From the NCBI RefSeq assembly GCF_963259705.1, contig NC_081849.1, positions 52,548,093-52,612,092 of the forward strand: a stretch of 64,000 nucleotides of DNA, read 5' to 3'. Below, piece after piece: positions 24,831-34,685 of this stretch (its first letter is position 1; every line of letters starts with the position of its first letter). Below the pieces are notes generated by a model. The model did not search any database. It saw nothing but the letters and a program-made list of their open reading frames with translations, and was not told the origin of the DNA. Position numbers and translations under genes: made by a program. The DNA is from Myotis daubentonii. Taxonomy: Eukaryota; Chordata; Mammalia; Chiroptera; Vespertilionidae.

Positions 24831-25445
24831 CATCTTAGTCTCTCATGCTGCCATAGCAAAATACACAATAGATTGGGTGGATTAAAGAACAGAAATTTTC
24901 TCACCATTCTGGCAGCTGAGAAGTTCAAAATCCAGGTGTTGGCCAGTTTGGCTCCTGGTGAGAGCTCTTCCTGGATGAGACCACCTTATAACTGTGTTCT
25001 CACATTGTGGAGAGAGAGTGAAAGCAAGCTCTGGTGTCTCTTCTTTTAAAAAAATATTTTTATTGATTTCAGAGAGGAAGGGAGAGGGAGAGAGAGATAG
25101 AAACATCAATGATAGGAGAGAATCATTGATTGGCTGCCTCCTGCATGCCCCCTACTGAGAATCAAGCCTGCAAACCGGGCATGTGCCCCTGACCAGAATA
25201 GAACCTGGGACCCTTCACTCTGCAGGCTGATGCTCTATCCATTGAGCCAAACCAGCTAGGGCTGGTGTCTCTTTTTAGAAGGGCACTAATGTCATTATGA
25301 AATCCCTAGCATCATGACCTCATTTAACCCTAACCACTTTTTTTAAAGCACCACATGCAAACACCAATCCAATTGTGGTTTAGGGCTTCAACATGTGGAT
25401 TTGGGATGGACACTGGAATTCAGTCCATAATATATAACATTACAC
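24831..25445 (-). mobile_element. MLT1-type LTR relic, split by a Ves SINE
   Basis: Inverted MLT1-like LTR: 'cttagtctctcatgctgcc', 'aaagaacagaaattttctc', 'ccaggtgttggccagtttgg', 'tgttctcacattgtgg'. After the SINE it resumes with 'agaagggcactaatgtcat' and 'tttagggcttcaacatgtgg', ending near 'ggaattcagtccataat'. The Ves SINE at 25043-25261 interrupts it. Confidence 0.75.
25043..25261 (-). mobile_element. Ves SINE (tRNA-derived)
   Basis: Well-preserved antisense Ves: 'tattgatttcagagaggaag', purine block, 'ggagagaatcattgattggc', 'gaccagaatagaacctggga', 'ctctatccattgagcc', head end 'gctagggc'. The target duplication 'ctggtgtctctt' at 25031-25042 and 25262-25273 is perfect and derives from the MLT1-type LTR. 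Confidence 0.95.
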
Positions 25446-25489
25446 CTTTGGGGATTATTTTTTTGCACTCATAATTTACTGAGTCATCC

Positions 25490-25973
25490 ACAGTGTTGTG
25501 TGTATCAGAAGTTTGTTCTTTTTTATTGCTGAGTAGTATTATATGGTATGAATGTACCATAGTTTGTTTAATTATTCACCTGTGCACTAATTATTTTGTC
25601 TGTTTATGTGAATGTAACTTTTCTTTCCTCTGGAATAAATGCCCAGAAGTGCAATGTGGGGTCATATGGAGTGCATGTTAGTTTCTAAAGAAACTGTTCA
25701 ACTGTTTTCCAGATATGCAGTACCTATTCAAGCTTGCACAGTGATTTTTCCATTTTGTAGTTGGGATTTTTTTAAATTGTTGAATTGTGGGAGTCATGTA
25801 TTCTGTATCCTCATCTTCGTTAGATATGTGATCTGCAGATATTTTCTACCAATTTGTAGCTTGTGTGTTTTTATGCTCTTCACAGAACCTTTAGCAAAGA
25901 AAAAGCTGATAATGTTATTGATGTCCAGTTTATCAAATATTTGTTTTATGGATGATGTTTTGGTGTCAGGGCT
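25490..25973 (-). mobile_element. Old L1 ORF2 3' relic, antisense (left part)
   Basis: Inverted L1: 'tattgctgagtagtattata', 'ctggaataaatgcccagaag', 'gcaatgtggggtcatatgg', 'tttgtagcttgtgtgttttt', 'gtccagtttatcaaat'. Its continuation resumes after the HAL1 insertion at 28134. Frames are broken. Confidence 0.65.
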
Positions 25974-25984
25974 AAGAACTCTTT

Positions 25985-26222
25985 TTTTTTTGAAGTTTTA
26001 TCTATTTTATTTTTCATTACAGGTTTACATTCAATATTATTTTGTATTAGTTTCCAGTGTACAACATAGTGGTAGACGATCATACACTTTACAAAGTGGT
26101 CTTCCCGATATTTCAAATATCCACCTGGCACCATACATAGTAATTACAGTATTATTGACTGTATTTCCTATGCTGCACTTTACATCCCCATGATTATTTT
26201 GTAACTTCCAATTTGTATTTCT
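25985..26222 (-). mobile_element. L1 3' UTR segment joined to HAL1 copy 1
   Basis: Inverted L1 3' UTR: T-run, 'acaggtttacattcaatatt', 'agtgtacaacatagtggt', 'tttacaaagtggtcttccc', 'cacctggcaccatacatag', 'gtaacttccaatttgtat'. The same 3' UTR type occurs in sense at 33900-34100. It abuts the HAL1 tail directly and lies inside the same 11-bp target duplication (aagaactcttt at 25974-25984 and 28134-28144). Confidence 0.7.
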
Positions 26223-26584
26223 TTCTTTTTTTATTTTTTTAATTAAATCTTTATTGTTCAGATTATTACATTTGTTCCTCTTTTTCCCCCCCCATAACTC
26301 CCCTCCTCCCAGTTCCCGCCCCACCCTCCACCCTCACTCCCCACCCACTGTCCTCATCCATAGGTGCACGATTTTTGTCCAGTCTCTTCCCGTATCTCCC
26401 ACACCCCTTTCCCCCCCAAGAATAGTCAGTCCATTCCCTGTCTATGTCCCTGATTCTATTATAATCACCAGTTCATTCTGTTCATCAGATTATTTATTCA
26501 CTTGATTCTTAGATTCACTTGTTGATAGATGCATATTTGTTGTTCATAATTTGTATCTTTACCTTTTTCTTCCTCTTCCTCTTC

Positions 26585-27433
26585 TTAAAGGATACCTTTC
26601 AGCATTTCATATAATCCTGGTTTGGTGGTGATGAACTCCTTTAGCTTTTCCTTATCTGTGAAGCTCTTTATCTGACCTTCAATTCTGAATGATAGCTTTG
26701 CTGGATAAAGTAATCTTGGTTGTAGGTTCTTGGTATTCATCACTTTGAATATTTCTTGCCATTCCCTTCTGGCCTGCAAAGTTTCTGTTGAGAAATCAGC
26801 TGACAGTCGTATGGGTATTCCCTTGTAGGTAACTGAGTTTCTTTCTCTTGCTGCTTTTAAGATTCTCTCTTTGTCTTTTGATCTTGGCATTTTAATTATG
26901 ATGTGTCTTGGTGTGGTCCTCTTTGGATTCCTTTTGTTTGGGGTTCTCCTCGCTTCTTGGACCTGTAAGTCCATTTCTTTCACCAGGTGGGGCAAGTTTT
27001 CTGTCATTATTTCTTCAAATAGGTTTTCAATATCTTACTCTCTCTCACCTTCTGGCACCCCTATAATTCTGATGTTGGTGCGCTTGAAGCTGTCCCAGAG
27101 GCTCCTTACACTATCCTCGCATTTTTGGATTCATTTTTCATTCTGCCCCTCCGGTTGGGTGTTTTTTGCTTCCTCGCATTTCAAATCATTGACTTGATTC
27201 TTGCACTCCTCTGGTCTGCTGTCGGGAGTCTGTATAATATTCGTTATTTCATTCCGTGTATGCTTAATTTCTAGTTGGTTCCCCAACATAACATCGAGGG
27301 TCTCATTAGTTTTCTTGTAGATCTCATTAAGTTTATCGGCAGCTTCTAAACAGTTCTTGAGAGACCTTAAAAGTTTGGTTCTGAACTCTATATCTTCCAT
27401 TGACAATTTTGTCCTGTTTCTTTGTCACCGCAT
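26585..27433 (-). pseudogene. HAL1 copy 1 ORF1 (L1 ORF1p-like), three stop codons
   Basis: Collinear with the intact ORF1 at 52616-53482. It starts at the ATG whose complement is 27431-27433 and ends at the same C-terminal ...LKGIL. It would be about 282 codons but has in-frame stops at codon 3 (TGA, 27425-27427), at 27131-27133 (TGA where copy 2 has an Arg codon) and at 27035-27037 (TAA where copy 2 has Gln). The frame is otherwise kept from start to end. The surviving parts are a 91-residue N-terminal piece (from an internal Met at 27406) and a 140-residue C-terminal piece with the RNA-binding and C-terminal domain motifs. It is not expected to give a full chaperone protein. Confidence 0.88.
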
Positions 27434-28111
27434 TTTGTTATGCTTTCTTGGTGCACCCCCTAGTGGTCTTTGTGCGCAGTCTTGTAGTTAAGCCTTGATT
27501 GTTGTAGCTAATACCAGGGAGGGTTTGACCTCCAGGCCAAGTGGCTGTGAAAATTAGCTGTGTCTGCAGTGAGAGAACTTCTGTCCTCTAGGGAGGTGCT
27601 AATCTAGCCTTTGCCTGAGGCTATCTGGCAAATGCCTTTGTGCAGGGCTTGGGTGGGGCAGGTGGGATCAACAGGGCGGGCTGGAGAGAGCAGTTATGGT
27701 GGCTCTCAGTCCAGTCCCCAGGGGCTCTGCCTCTCTGAGTCCCAGCGACCACTGCAAACCTCGGAGAGAAAGCTGCACTCGCTCTGACCGAAGCCAGACA
27801 GTCCCACTTCTCCCGTTTGAGTCTGGGTCCCTAAAGACTCGCCCGTATCTGGAGCTCAGAGTCTGCGACTCCCTCCCGATTGAAAACGCCAACCGCGCCC
27901 TCCGCCACCAGCCCGCTCTGCGCACTCCGCACCTCAGAATTTGACTTCAGCACTGCGCCTCCTCTGAGTGTCCGTATGCGTTTCTCTTTCCTCCTAGTTG
28001 TAGGACTTCCACTCAGCCAGCGTTCCTGTGGTTCTGGGTGATGTCCGTTCTGTCTTTTAGTTTCACTTTTGAAGTAGTTGTTCAAGGCAGCAAACTCCGG
28101 CGTTAACTTAT

Positions 28112-28133
28112 GCCGCCATCTTGGTTCCCTCCC
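28112..28133 (-). promoter_or_regulatory. YY1-type motif at HAL1 5' end
   Basis: In sense the first bases include 'aagatggcggc', a match to the YY1 site that positions transcription start at the 5' end of primate L1. The same motif starts HAL1 copy 2. Function is inferred from L1 knowledge. Confidence 0.5.
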
Positions 28134-28362
28134 AAGAACTCTTTGGTTAGCTCTAAATCCCCAAAATTTTCTTAATGTGTTTTTCTCAAAGTTGTATAGT
28201 TCACATTTTACATATGTTTCTGTGATCACTTTTTAGTTAAATTTGTATAATATGTGAGTCTTACGTTGAGGTTTATTTGTCTATTTTTTTTTTTTTGCCT
28301 GTAGATATCTAATTGTTCTATCACCATTTGTTGAAAAGGCCCCTCTATTGAATTGCATAGCC
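28134..28362 (-). mobile_element. Old L1 ORF2 relic, antisense (right part)
   Basis: Resumes the L1 interrupted by HAL1 copy 1, with 'aggtttatttgtctatt', 'gtagatatctaattgttcta' and 'ccatttgttgaaaaggcccc', the antisense L1 ORF2 text for that position. The target duplication aagaactcttt begins it. Confidence 0.65.
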
Positions 28363-29235
28363 TTTTTTTTTTTTTAAACTAAAAGAAAATTCCAAATAAA
28401 GCACAGTTTATTTTAGTTCCCCATTCTTAACTTTTTGTTGTTGTTGTTGTTGTTTGGGGAATTTTTTTTTTTTTTATCAAATCCTACCACATTCTGCATG
28501 CCATCATGTGCCTTTATAACCAGATAGAAACATAAAATACAAAATTCTTAACAGTTTTCTTATTTTTTCTAATAAGTTACCAAAATTCTCAATTGTATTA
28601 TTAACAGGGACATTAACAACTTTCCCCTTCATACCTGCACGTATCTTTTATATTCTAAAAGAACCAGAATCATTTACCCATTTCAAATGGGGTTCTTTGG
28701 GCTCTTCCAAGACAATTGTCATGTCAATATCATTTTACCTTACTGGCGAACAAAATGCAATTTGGAGAGTGGCCTGAGAGATGGAGCCTGCTGAAATGAC
28801 TTTGTGCAAGTTCAGATCCTTGCTGAGTCTGTAGTGGTCTTGACCGGAGGGTGGACTCGCTCTTTAATGCCGGCCTAGTTCACAGAGGTCTATGCTAGGG
28901 ATCCTGCAGCTGAAGGCCCAGCCTTAAGATCTTTCAGTTAAAACACAAATTACTCAGCCTTGTACAAGGTAACCCTGAGAGGACTGATCAGCCCTGGTTA
29001 GGGCATCTGCTACCTAATGTTCTTAGAAATACTCTCTCCCCTCCTCACTCAACTCTATCCTAACATGAGTTTACCCAAGCAGCTGGTCAATTATCTCTTG
29101 AATTCCCAAAACACAAAGGTCTTCTGAACTTCTTTCCTAGAGAACTGGGCTACTCTCACGGACACCAACATGATTCGTGTCAAATCCATAAAGGGAAGTT
29201 CATGGCCCTTTTCTCAACAAATTAAAAAAAAAAGA
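28363..29235 (-). other. Unidentified segment with poly-T edge, possible retrocopy
   Basis: It begins with a run of T at 28363-28376 that breaks the L1 text. It carries 'ccaaataaagcacag' just inside and becomes GC-richer at 28740-29200. Read on the minus strand this would be an mRNA-like body ending in poly-A. I could not match the translation to any protein, and every frame has several stops. I regard a decayed processed pseudogene as one option and unique DNA as another. Confidence 0.25.
28436..28453. repeat. (TTG)n short microsatellite
   Basis: Six TTG units followed by a T run. Confidence 0.85.
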
Positions 29236-30790
29236 ATCTTTGACAAATACTTCAAATGAAATCCGTTTTAATCTCTAAGAGAGGGATAAAATAAATATGG
29301 CTCCCATATTTATTCAACGTTATAATTAGTTTTCACAGTATTTCTTGGGGCTCATGTATTTTTAGCATCTGTATAATATTTTGTTATTTTCTAAAGCATA
29401 ACTCAAAGAAGAGTGAGGGGGGAACAATTTCTGAAGTAAAGAAATGTAGAATTAGGAAGGTAAAAATGACCTTCTGAACGTCATATAAAAATTCTGGCCC
29501 AGGTCTATTTACAACTTATCTTTAAACTATGTTATGGATAGAGACCTGCAAAATACCAAATACATTCTAAGAATTGCTATCCCAATTGAAAGCTTTAAGG
29601 AGATCTGTAAATTTATTTTCTCTTAGATTTCATGTTCTAAGGTTTTTTTATTTGAAGAATAGTGAAAGAAAAAAAAGAAAATACGTAGTTGTGTTTCACA
29701 AATATACACTACGTAGTCTGGCCCCTGAGGTTTGTCTTTATTTGCAAGGTCACTTGCTTTGAGTTATCTATGCTTCCTCTTCTCAATCACTGAAATGAAT
29801 GTCTTTGTGGAAACCCAATAATCTTGGTACTGAAATGGGTAACATATTGTTCTAAGGATAGCGGATTTATAAGGAATAAAATGCTGTATTTTTCTGTGGC
29901 AGGCATCTGAGGTGTCTTTTAGTGGGGAAAAAATGCCTTTTGTTCCATAGAATGATACGTTAATGTCATAATAGTGTTACCAACTTTGTGAGTTTGTGAG
30001 TTGTTCATTTTTCAAAGTCAGATCTTAAATAAATGAAAAAACTCAAGGAAGGGTAAAGCAAAACTATTTTGGGGGTATAAATATATTCATTTTCTAGTCC
30101 AAATTTCTGGCTGGTATCTGTATAATTACTGGTTTGACTTAACATCAGTATACAGGAAATTCTTTAAAAGACTTTTTTTAAGTTAAATTGTGACAGCTGC
30201 TTTGATTTTGACAGACATCCAGTGAAGTGTTCTGATGCAATATGCCAGTGCCAGCCATGACGTTAATTGCATCTTTTGTTGGAAAATGCCACATGTAACA
30301 TTTCGAACAGAATCCAAACACCAGGATAACTATTCATTTATTTCACTTTGCAATAGAACTCTGAAATATTAGCCTTCATTTTGTCTTTTTCAGTTTCATA
30401 ATTGACTATTTCAACTATATTCACTGATTTCAATTGCCAGCACTATCAGTTAACTAGACAGTCTAATCAAGTATGTCTGTTATCAACAACATATTATATA
30501 CCCCATCCATTTAAAAAGAAGATGTTAGAGTTATAAATTGTATTTTATTTTAAGGCTAAAGTTAATTTTAGAAACAAACAACTCAGTATCATTTTCCCTT
30601 GAAAGTCATAAAATATGACACATAACTTCAAGTTGGGAGACATTGATATGAATATATATAAAATAATGTAAATTAATTGCTTCAACTAAAATTAGAGTTC
30701 CTTGGATTTTCTGTTGCCTACTTTTTTATAGGAACATCTTAATTAGCATGAATTGCACTAGTGTTATGACTAAATTACTGCATTCTAAAA
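29236..30790. other. Unassigned DNA
   Basis: No recognised repeat, exon or RNA gene. 30170-30330 is slightly GC-richer and repeat-free. Confidence 0.4.
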
Positions 30791-30792
30791 AT

Positions 30793-30885
30793 TCATGTAT
30801 TTATTCATTCATTTATTGATTTAATAAATATTACAAAATCTATTCAGCGCCAGGCACAGTGGTGAGCAAAACAATAACTGGTTGC
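30793..30885 (-). mobile_element. L2/MIR-type 3' end relic, antisense
   Basis: 'attcattcatttattgattt', 'aataaatattacaaaatc' and 'agcgccaggcacagtggtga' match the shared 3' end of L2/MIR in reverse. Confidence 0.55.
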
Positions 30886-31020
30886 TGCTTTTTTTTTGGG
30901 GGGGGGAGAGTTGAATTATACCAAATACTGCTTTAAAATAATATATAGTTAGTATCATCAGTGACCCATGTTTTCTTATTCCTGCATTCAGCTTTACCAC
31001 TTTAGATCTTTGTCTAGATA

Positions 31021-31233
31021 CAGCTGTGGGCAAACTACAGCCCGCAGGCCGGATCCAGCCCATTTGAAATGAATAAAACAAAACAAAACAAAAGACCGTA
31101 CCCTTTTATGTAATGATGTTTACTTTGAATTTATATTAGTTCACACAAACACTCCATCCATGCTTTTGTTCCAGCCCTCCGGTCCAGTTTAAGAACCCAT
31201 TGTGGCCCTCGAGTCAAAGTTTGCCCACCCCTG
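31021..31233. mobile_element. Short non-autonomous hAT transposon
   Basis: Inverted ends 'cagctgtgggcaaactacag' at the left and 'aaagtttgcccacccctg' at the right, with short subterminal 'gcccgcaggccggatcc' at one side and 'ggccctcgag' at the other. Length is about 213 bp with an A-rich middle. This is the vesper-bat nhAT layout. The 8-bp target duplication is not clear. No transposase. Confidence 0.8.
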
Positions 31234-31241
31234 GTAGAATC

Positions 31242-32635
31242 AGAAGTCCAGATCTTACCTTGGAAACACTGCAATAATTTTTATCCTAACTCCGTTTGTT
31301 CTGGCTTCAAGCTGCATTTTCTATCTATTCATTGCTTAACAGGGTTCTCTTCCTATTTTATAAATCCATACCCATTTACAAGATCACAATGCAAACCTTA
31401 GGAAAAATATTTTCAAAAGTTTTAAATTTTTCAAAAGTTGGGAAATTAAAATATACCTGCCCATTTTCTAGTTTGGTCTTGTCATGCAGTGCACAGAAAA
31501 CAAATAGTGAATATGGCAATAATTTTTAAGCTGACCACAGGAGATACTTTTCTTGAACCTATCATTGCTTTTTTGGTTCAGTAGTGATGATCACTTACTA
31601 TTTCATAACTGTTTCTACACTGATAATGTCAGTGCATTTACCAGATTTGTATTCATACTGTTGCAGTTTTTTAAAATTTGCTACCAGCAACGGATGCCAT
31701 CCAGTGTCCTTAGAAGCATTAGGCAAAACATGAAAGTCTGTTTTTTTTTTCATTATTGATGAGGCCATTGAAGAAAGATATGGCTAGAAATGATTAAGAG
31801 TATATTGATTATCAGATGTTAAGATATCAAAGGGACTAGATATCCTCAATTTGCTAATTAGAATCTTGGGACATTAATCAGGACTGGATCAAATGATGCA
31901 TTATTTACTTGATTACATAAGATGTTATCACAGGCTGTTCAGAAAGCATGCTTTCAGTTCTAATCCATTAAATATTTAAGTGATCCATAAGGTTCTGTCA
32001 CCAACTCTCTTATGTTTTATCTTTACAGCTGCTTTGAGTTTCCTTATCTCTTATTATTTAACTATTTTAATGGCTCTCAAATCTAGACAACTTTCCTAAA
32101 GATAATTTTTAAGTTTGTTCTAAATGTTTATATTTTCAAATTTTAACTGACTTGTCCCCCAAATTCTCTTTAACATTTTATTTTTCTCAAATTGTTCTCT
32201 TTAAGTTAGCTAGTATAAAACATTGGTAATGGCTTTATTTATCCTCTCATCCTAACCTCCATCTCTAAGATACCAAAATGGACAAATTTTTCAGTGTTTT
32301 TTTTTTTTTCATACAGGTGTTCTATTTTTCATTCCTATTGTCATTTCTTTACTTCAGGCAAACACACACACACATATACATGCATATTTATCTATACAGT
32401 AGCTTTCCAGCATATATATTAGCAGAGGGTTTTTTTGTTTGTTTTTTGTTTTTTAGAAAATACAGAATTGGTCCTATTCATTTACTGTTAGCAAATCATT
32501 ACCATCTCATCATTCTAGGCTCCTAAACCTGATATTCAAGGCCCTCTACACACTCCTCCTTATTTGTTTTCCTGCTTCTATTCACCCTACTTCCAAACAA
32601 GTTTTTATATTTACCAGAGGAACATATTAAAAGTG
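31242..32635. other. Unassigned DNA
   Basis: AT-rich with poly-T tracts. A short L2-like phrase ('aggccctctacacactcctc') lies at about 32540. No exon is evident. Confidence 0.35.
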
Positions 32636-32639
32636 TAAA

Positions 32640-32808
32640 TCACTTAGCATAATGCTCTCTAAGCTCATCCATGTGGTTGCAAAGGGTAAGATTTCACTCT
32701 TTTTCATGGCCACATAGTATTCCATTTTGTATAGGTACCCCACTTTTTTAAAAAAAGACTGTTTTTAATGATTTTAGAGAGGAAGGGAGAGGGAGAGAGA
32801 GAGGGAGA

Positions 32809-32848
<40 letters not shown>

Positions 32849-33750
32849 CATTGATGAAGAGAGACATCAATTGGCTGCCTTCTGCATGCCCCATCCTGGG
32901 GATTGATGCTCAACCATGAAGCCACACCAGCTGGGCTGTCTCAGATCTTTTTTATTCACTCACCTATTGATGGGCACTTGGATTTCTTCCATATCTTGGC
33001 TATTGTAAATAATGCTGCAAAACATAGTGGTGCATATATTATTTTAAATTAGTGTTTCATTTTTTTAATATATTCAGAAGTAGAATCACTGTGTCATAAG
33101 GCAAGTCCATTTTTAATTTTTGAGGAAACTCCACAGTGTTTTCCATAGTGGTTACCCCATTTGCATTCCCACCAGCAGTGCACTAGGATTCCCTTTTCTC
33201 CACATCCTCATCAGCACTTGTTTTCTGATTTATTGATGATCGTCATTCTGATATGTGTGAGGTGGTATCTCACTGTAGTTTTGATTTGCATTCTCTTATG
33301 ATTAGAGATATTGAGCAACTTTACATATGTCTGTTGGCCATCAGTATGTCTTCTTTGAAGAAGTGTCTGTTCAAGTCTTCTGTCCACTTTTTAATTGGGT
33401 TGTTTATTCCTCTTGTGTTGAGTTGTCTTTCTTTATAAATTTTGGATATTGACCGCTTATTGGATATATCACTGGCGAATATCTTCTCCCATTCAGTGGG
33501 TGGTCTTTTCATTTTGTTAATGGTATTCTTTTGTATGCAACATCTTTTTAGTTTGATATAGCCCCATTCATTTGGGGTTTTTTTTTTTGTTTTTCATTCT
33601 TAAAAAGATATGTCAGTAAAAATATTGCTAAGAGAAATATTTGAGATTTTACTGCCTATGTTTTCTTTTAGAAGTTTTATGGTTTGAGTCTAACATTTAA
33701 GTCTTTATTACATTTTAAGTTTATTCTCGTATATGGTGTAAGAAGGTGAC
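32640..33750 (-). mobile_element. L1 ORF2 C-terminal region relic, inverted part of a twin-primed L1
   Basis: Antisense L1 ORF2 in order: 'cacttagcataatgctctc', 'catagtattccattttgta', 'gcacttggatttcttcc', 'ggctattgtaaataatgctg', 'gaggtggtatctcactg', 'tattggatatatcactggc'. On the minus strand 33321-33512 encodes an L1 ORF2 C-terminal fragment with motifs such as [19 protein letters not shown] and [14 protein letters not shown]. The Ves SINE at 32743-32938 interrupts it. Its right edge abuts a sense-oriented L1 3' UTR. Confidence 0.8.
32743..32938 (-). mobile_element. Ves SINE with (GA)n expansion, internally shortened
   Basis: Antisense Ves: tail side 'aatgattttagagaggaag', a long (GA)n block (to about 32844), 'gagacatcaattggctgcc', then a shortened head 'ctcaaccatgaagccacacc' ending 'agctgggc'. 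Part of the central body is missing. The ends are approximate because no clean target duplication is visible. Confidence 0.85.
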
Positions 33751-34155
33751 CAAGAAAGACAAATACCATATAATTTCATTTATGTGTGGAATCTAAAAAA
33801 CAAAGTAAACAAACAAAATGGAAGCAGACTCATGGATACAGAAAGCAGACTGACAGTTGACAGAGGGGAGGAGGTTTGGAGGCCTGGGTGAAGGGATTAG
33901 GAAGTACAAATTGGTAGTTACAAAAAAGTCAAGAGGTGTAAAGTATAGCATAAAGAATATAATCAATAATATTGGAATAATTGTGTATGGGGCCAGGTGA
34001 GTACTTAAAATATCGGGGGACAACTCTGTAAAGTACATCATTTTCTAACCACTATGCTATACATCTGAAACAAATACAGTATTTGTTTAATATCAAATAT
34101 CAAATAATATTTGATATTATAATATCAAATATAAACTGTAAAATAAAAAAAGGAA
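33751..34155 (+). mobile_element. L1 3' UTR, sense part of a twin-primed L1
   Basis: Starts 'gaccaagaaagacaaatacc' and runs through 'atttatgtgtggaatct', 'gggtgaagggattaggaag', 'tacaaattggtagttac' and 'actatgctatacatctg' to the A-rich 3' end 'gtaaaataaaaaaagg'. Its start is the sequence that follows, in an intact L1, the point where the inverted neighbour ends. Confidence 0.8.
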
Positions 34156-34194
34156 ATCAGAGCATGTCCTTATACTGCCTATAAAAACAATGTT

Positions 34195-34335
34195 ACAAGT
34201 TTCCCATTGCTCCTAGAATACAGTCCAACCACCGTACCCCACTGAAGGTCTTTGTGATCTGGCCCTGACTCCCTGTTTTCTCAAATTTTGTTTGTGCTGC
34301 CCTATCTTTTGCTTGCTATGTTCTGGAAACATTGT
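34195..34335 (+). mobile_element. L2 LINE relic, sense strand
   Basis: 'ttgctcctagaatacagtcc' then 'tttgtgatctggccctgact' is the L2 3' text in sense orientation. Confidence 0.5.
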
Positions 34336-34514
34336 CCTCAATAATCACGAGGACATGGTTAAAGATATTTCTGAAGTAGTAGAAAGGATGCCAGAGAAAA
34401 TAATGTGCCTTGCCAACTTAAAAAAAATGGCAGGAGAGAATTGCATTGAGAATAATTGCTATAGATCATTTTATGTTGCCATTAATAAAAAGAAAACCAA
34501 AGCAGTGGCCTTTT

Positions 34515-34685
34515 TCCTTTTTATTGAATTTATTTAGGTGACACCGGATAACAAAATTATACAGGTTTCAGGTGCACAATTTCACAGCACATCATCTGTA
34601 CACTGTATTGTCTGTTTACCACCCCAAGTCAAGTCTCTGTCACTAGGGATTTTCATTAGTATGCTCCTATTTTATCACAGGTGTC
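34515..34685 (-). mobile_element. L1 3' UTR relic, antisense
   Basis: 'tatttaggtgacaccggat', 'tacaggtttcaggtgcacaa', 'catcatctgtacactgtatt' and 'accccaagtcaagtctctg' are inverted L1 3' UTR text related to that at 13925 and 56100. Confidence 0.6.

Larger units (their letters stand above)
26223..28133 (-). mobile_element. Half-L1 (HAL1) copy 1, decayed ORF1
   Basis: Minus-strand element with an L1-type 5' UTR, an ORF1 and then directly a 3' UTR with an A-rich tail. There is no ORF2, which is the definition of a HAL1. The sense 5' end includes the YY1-type motif AAGATGGCGGC. The 3' UTR has long G runs on the sense strand (C runs at 26287-26420) before 'aataaagatttaattaaaa'. It shares 5' UTR, ORF1 and order with the copy at 52246-54629, but the distal 3' UTR differs. 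Its outer target duplication, aagaactcttt, also encloses an extra L1 3' UTR (see findings). Movement would have needed L1 ORF2 protein in trans. Confidence 0.88.

Noticed and set aside
25639..26193. A 184-codon plus-strand hydrophobic frame resembling a membrane protein
   Set aside because: It is the antisense strand of L1 ORF2 and an L1 3' UTR and crosses an insertion boundary at 25984, so it cannot be an ancestral gene.
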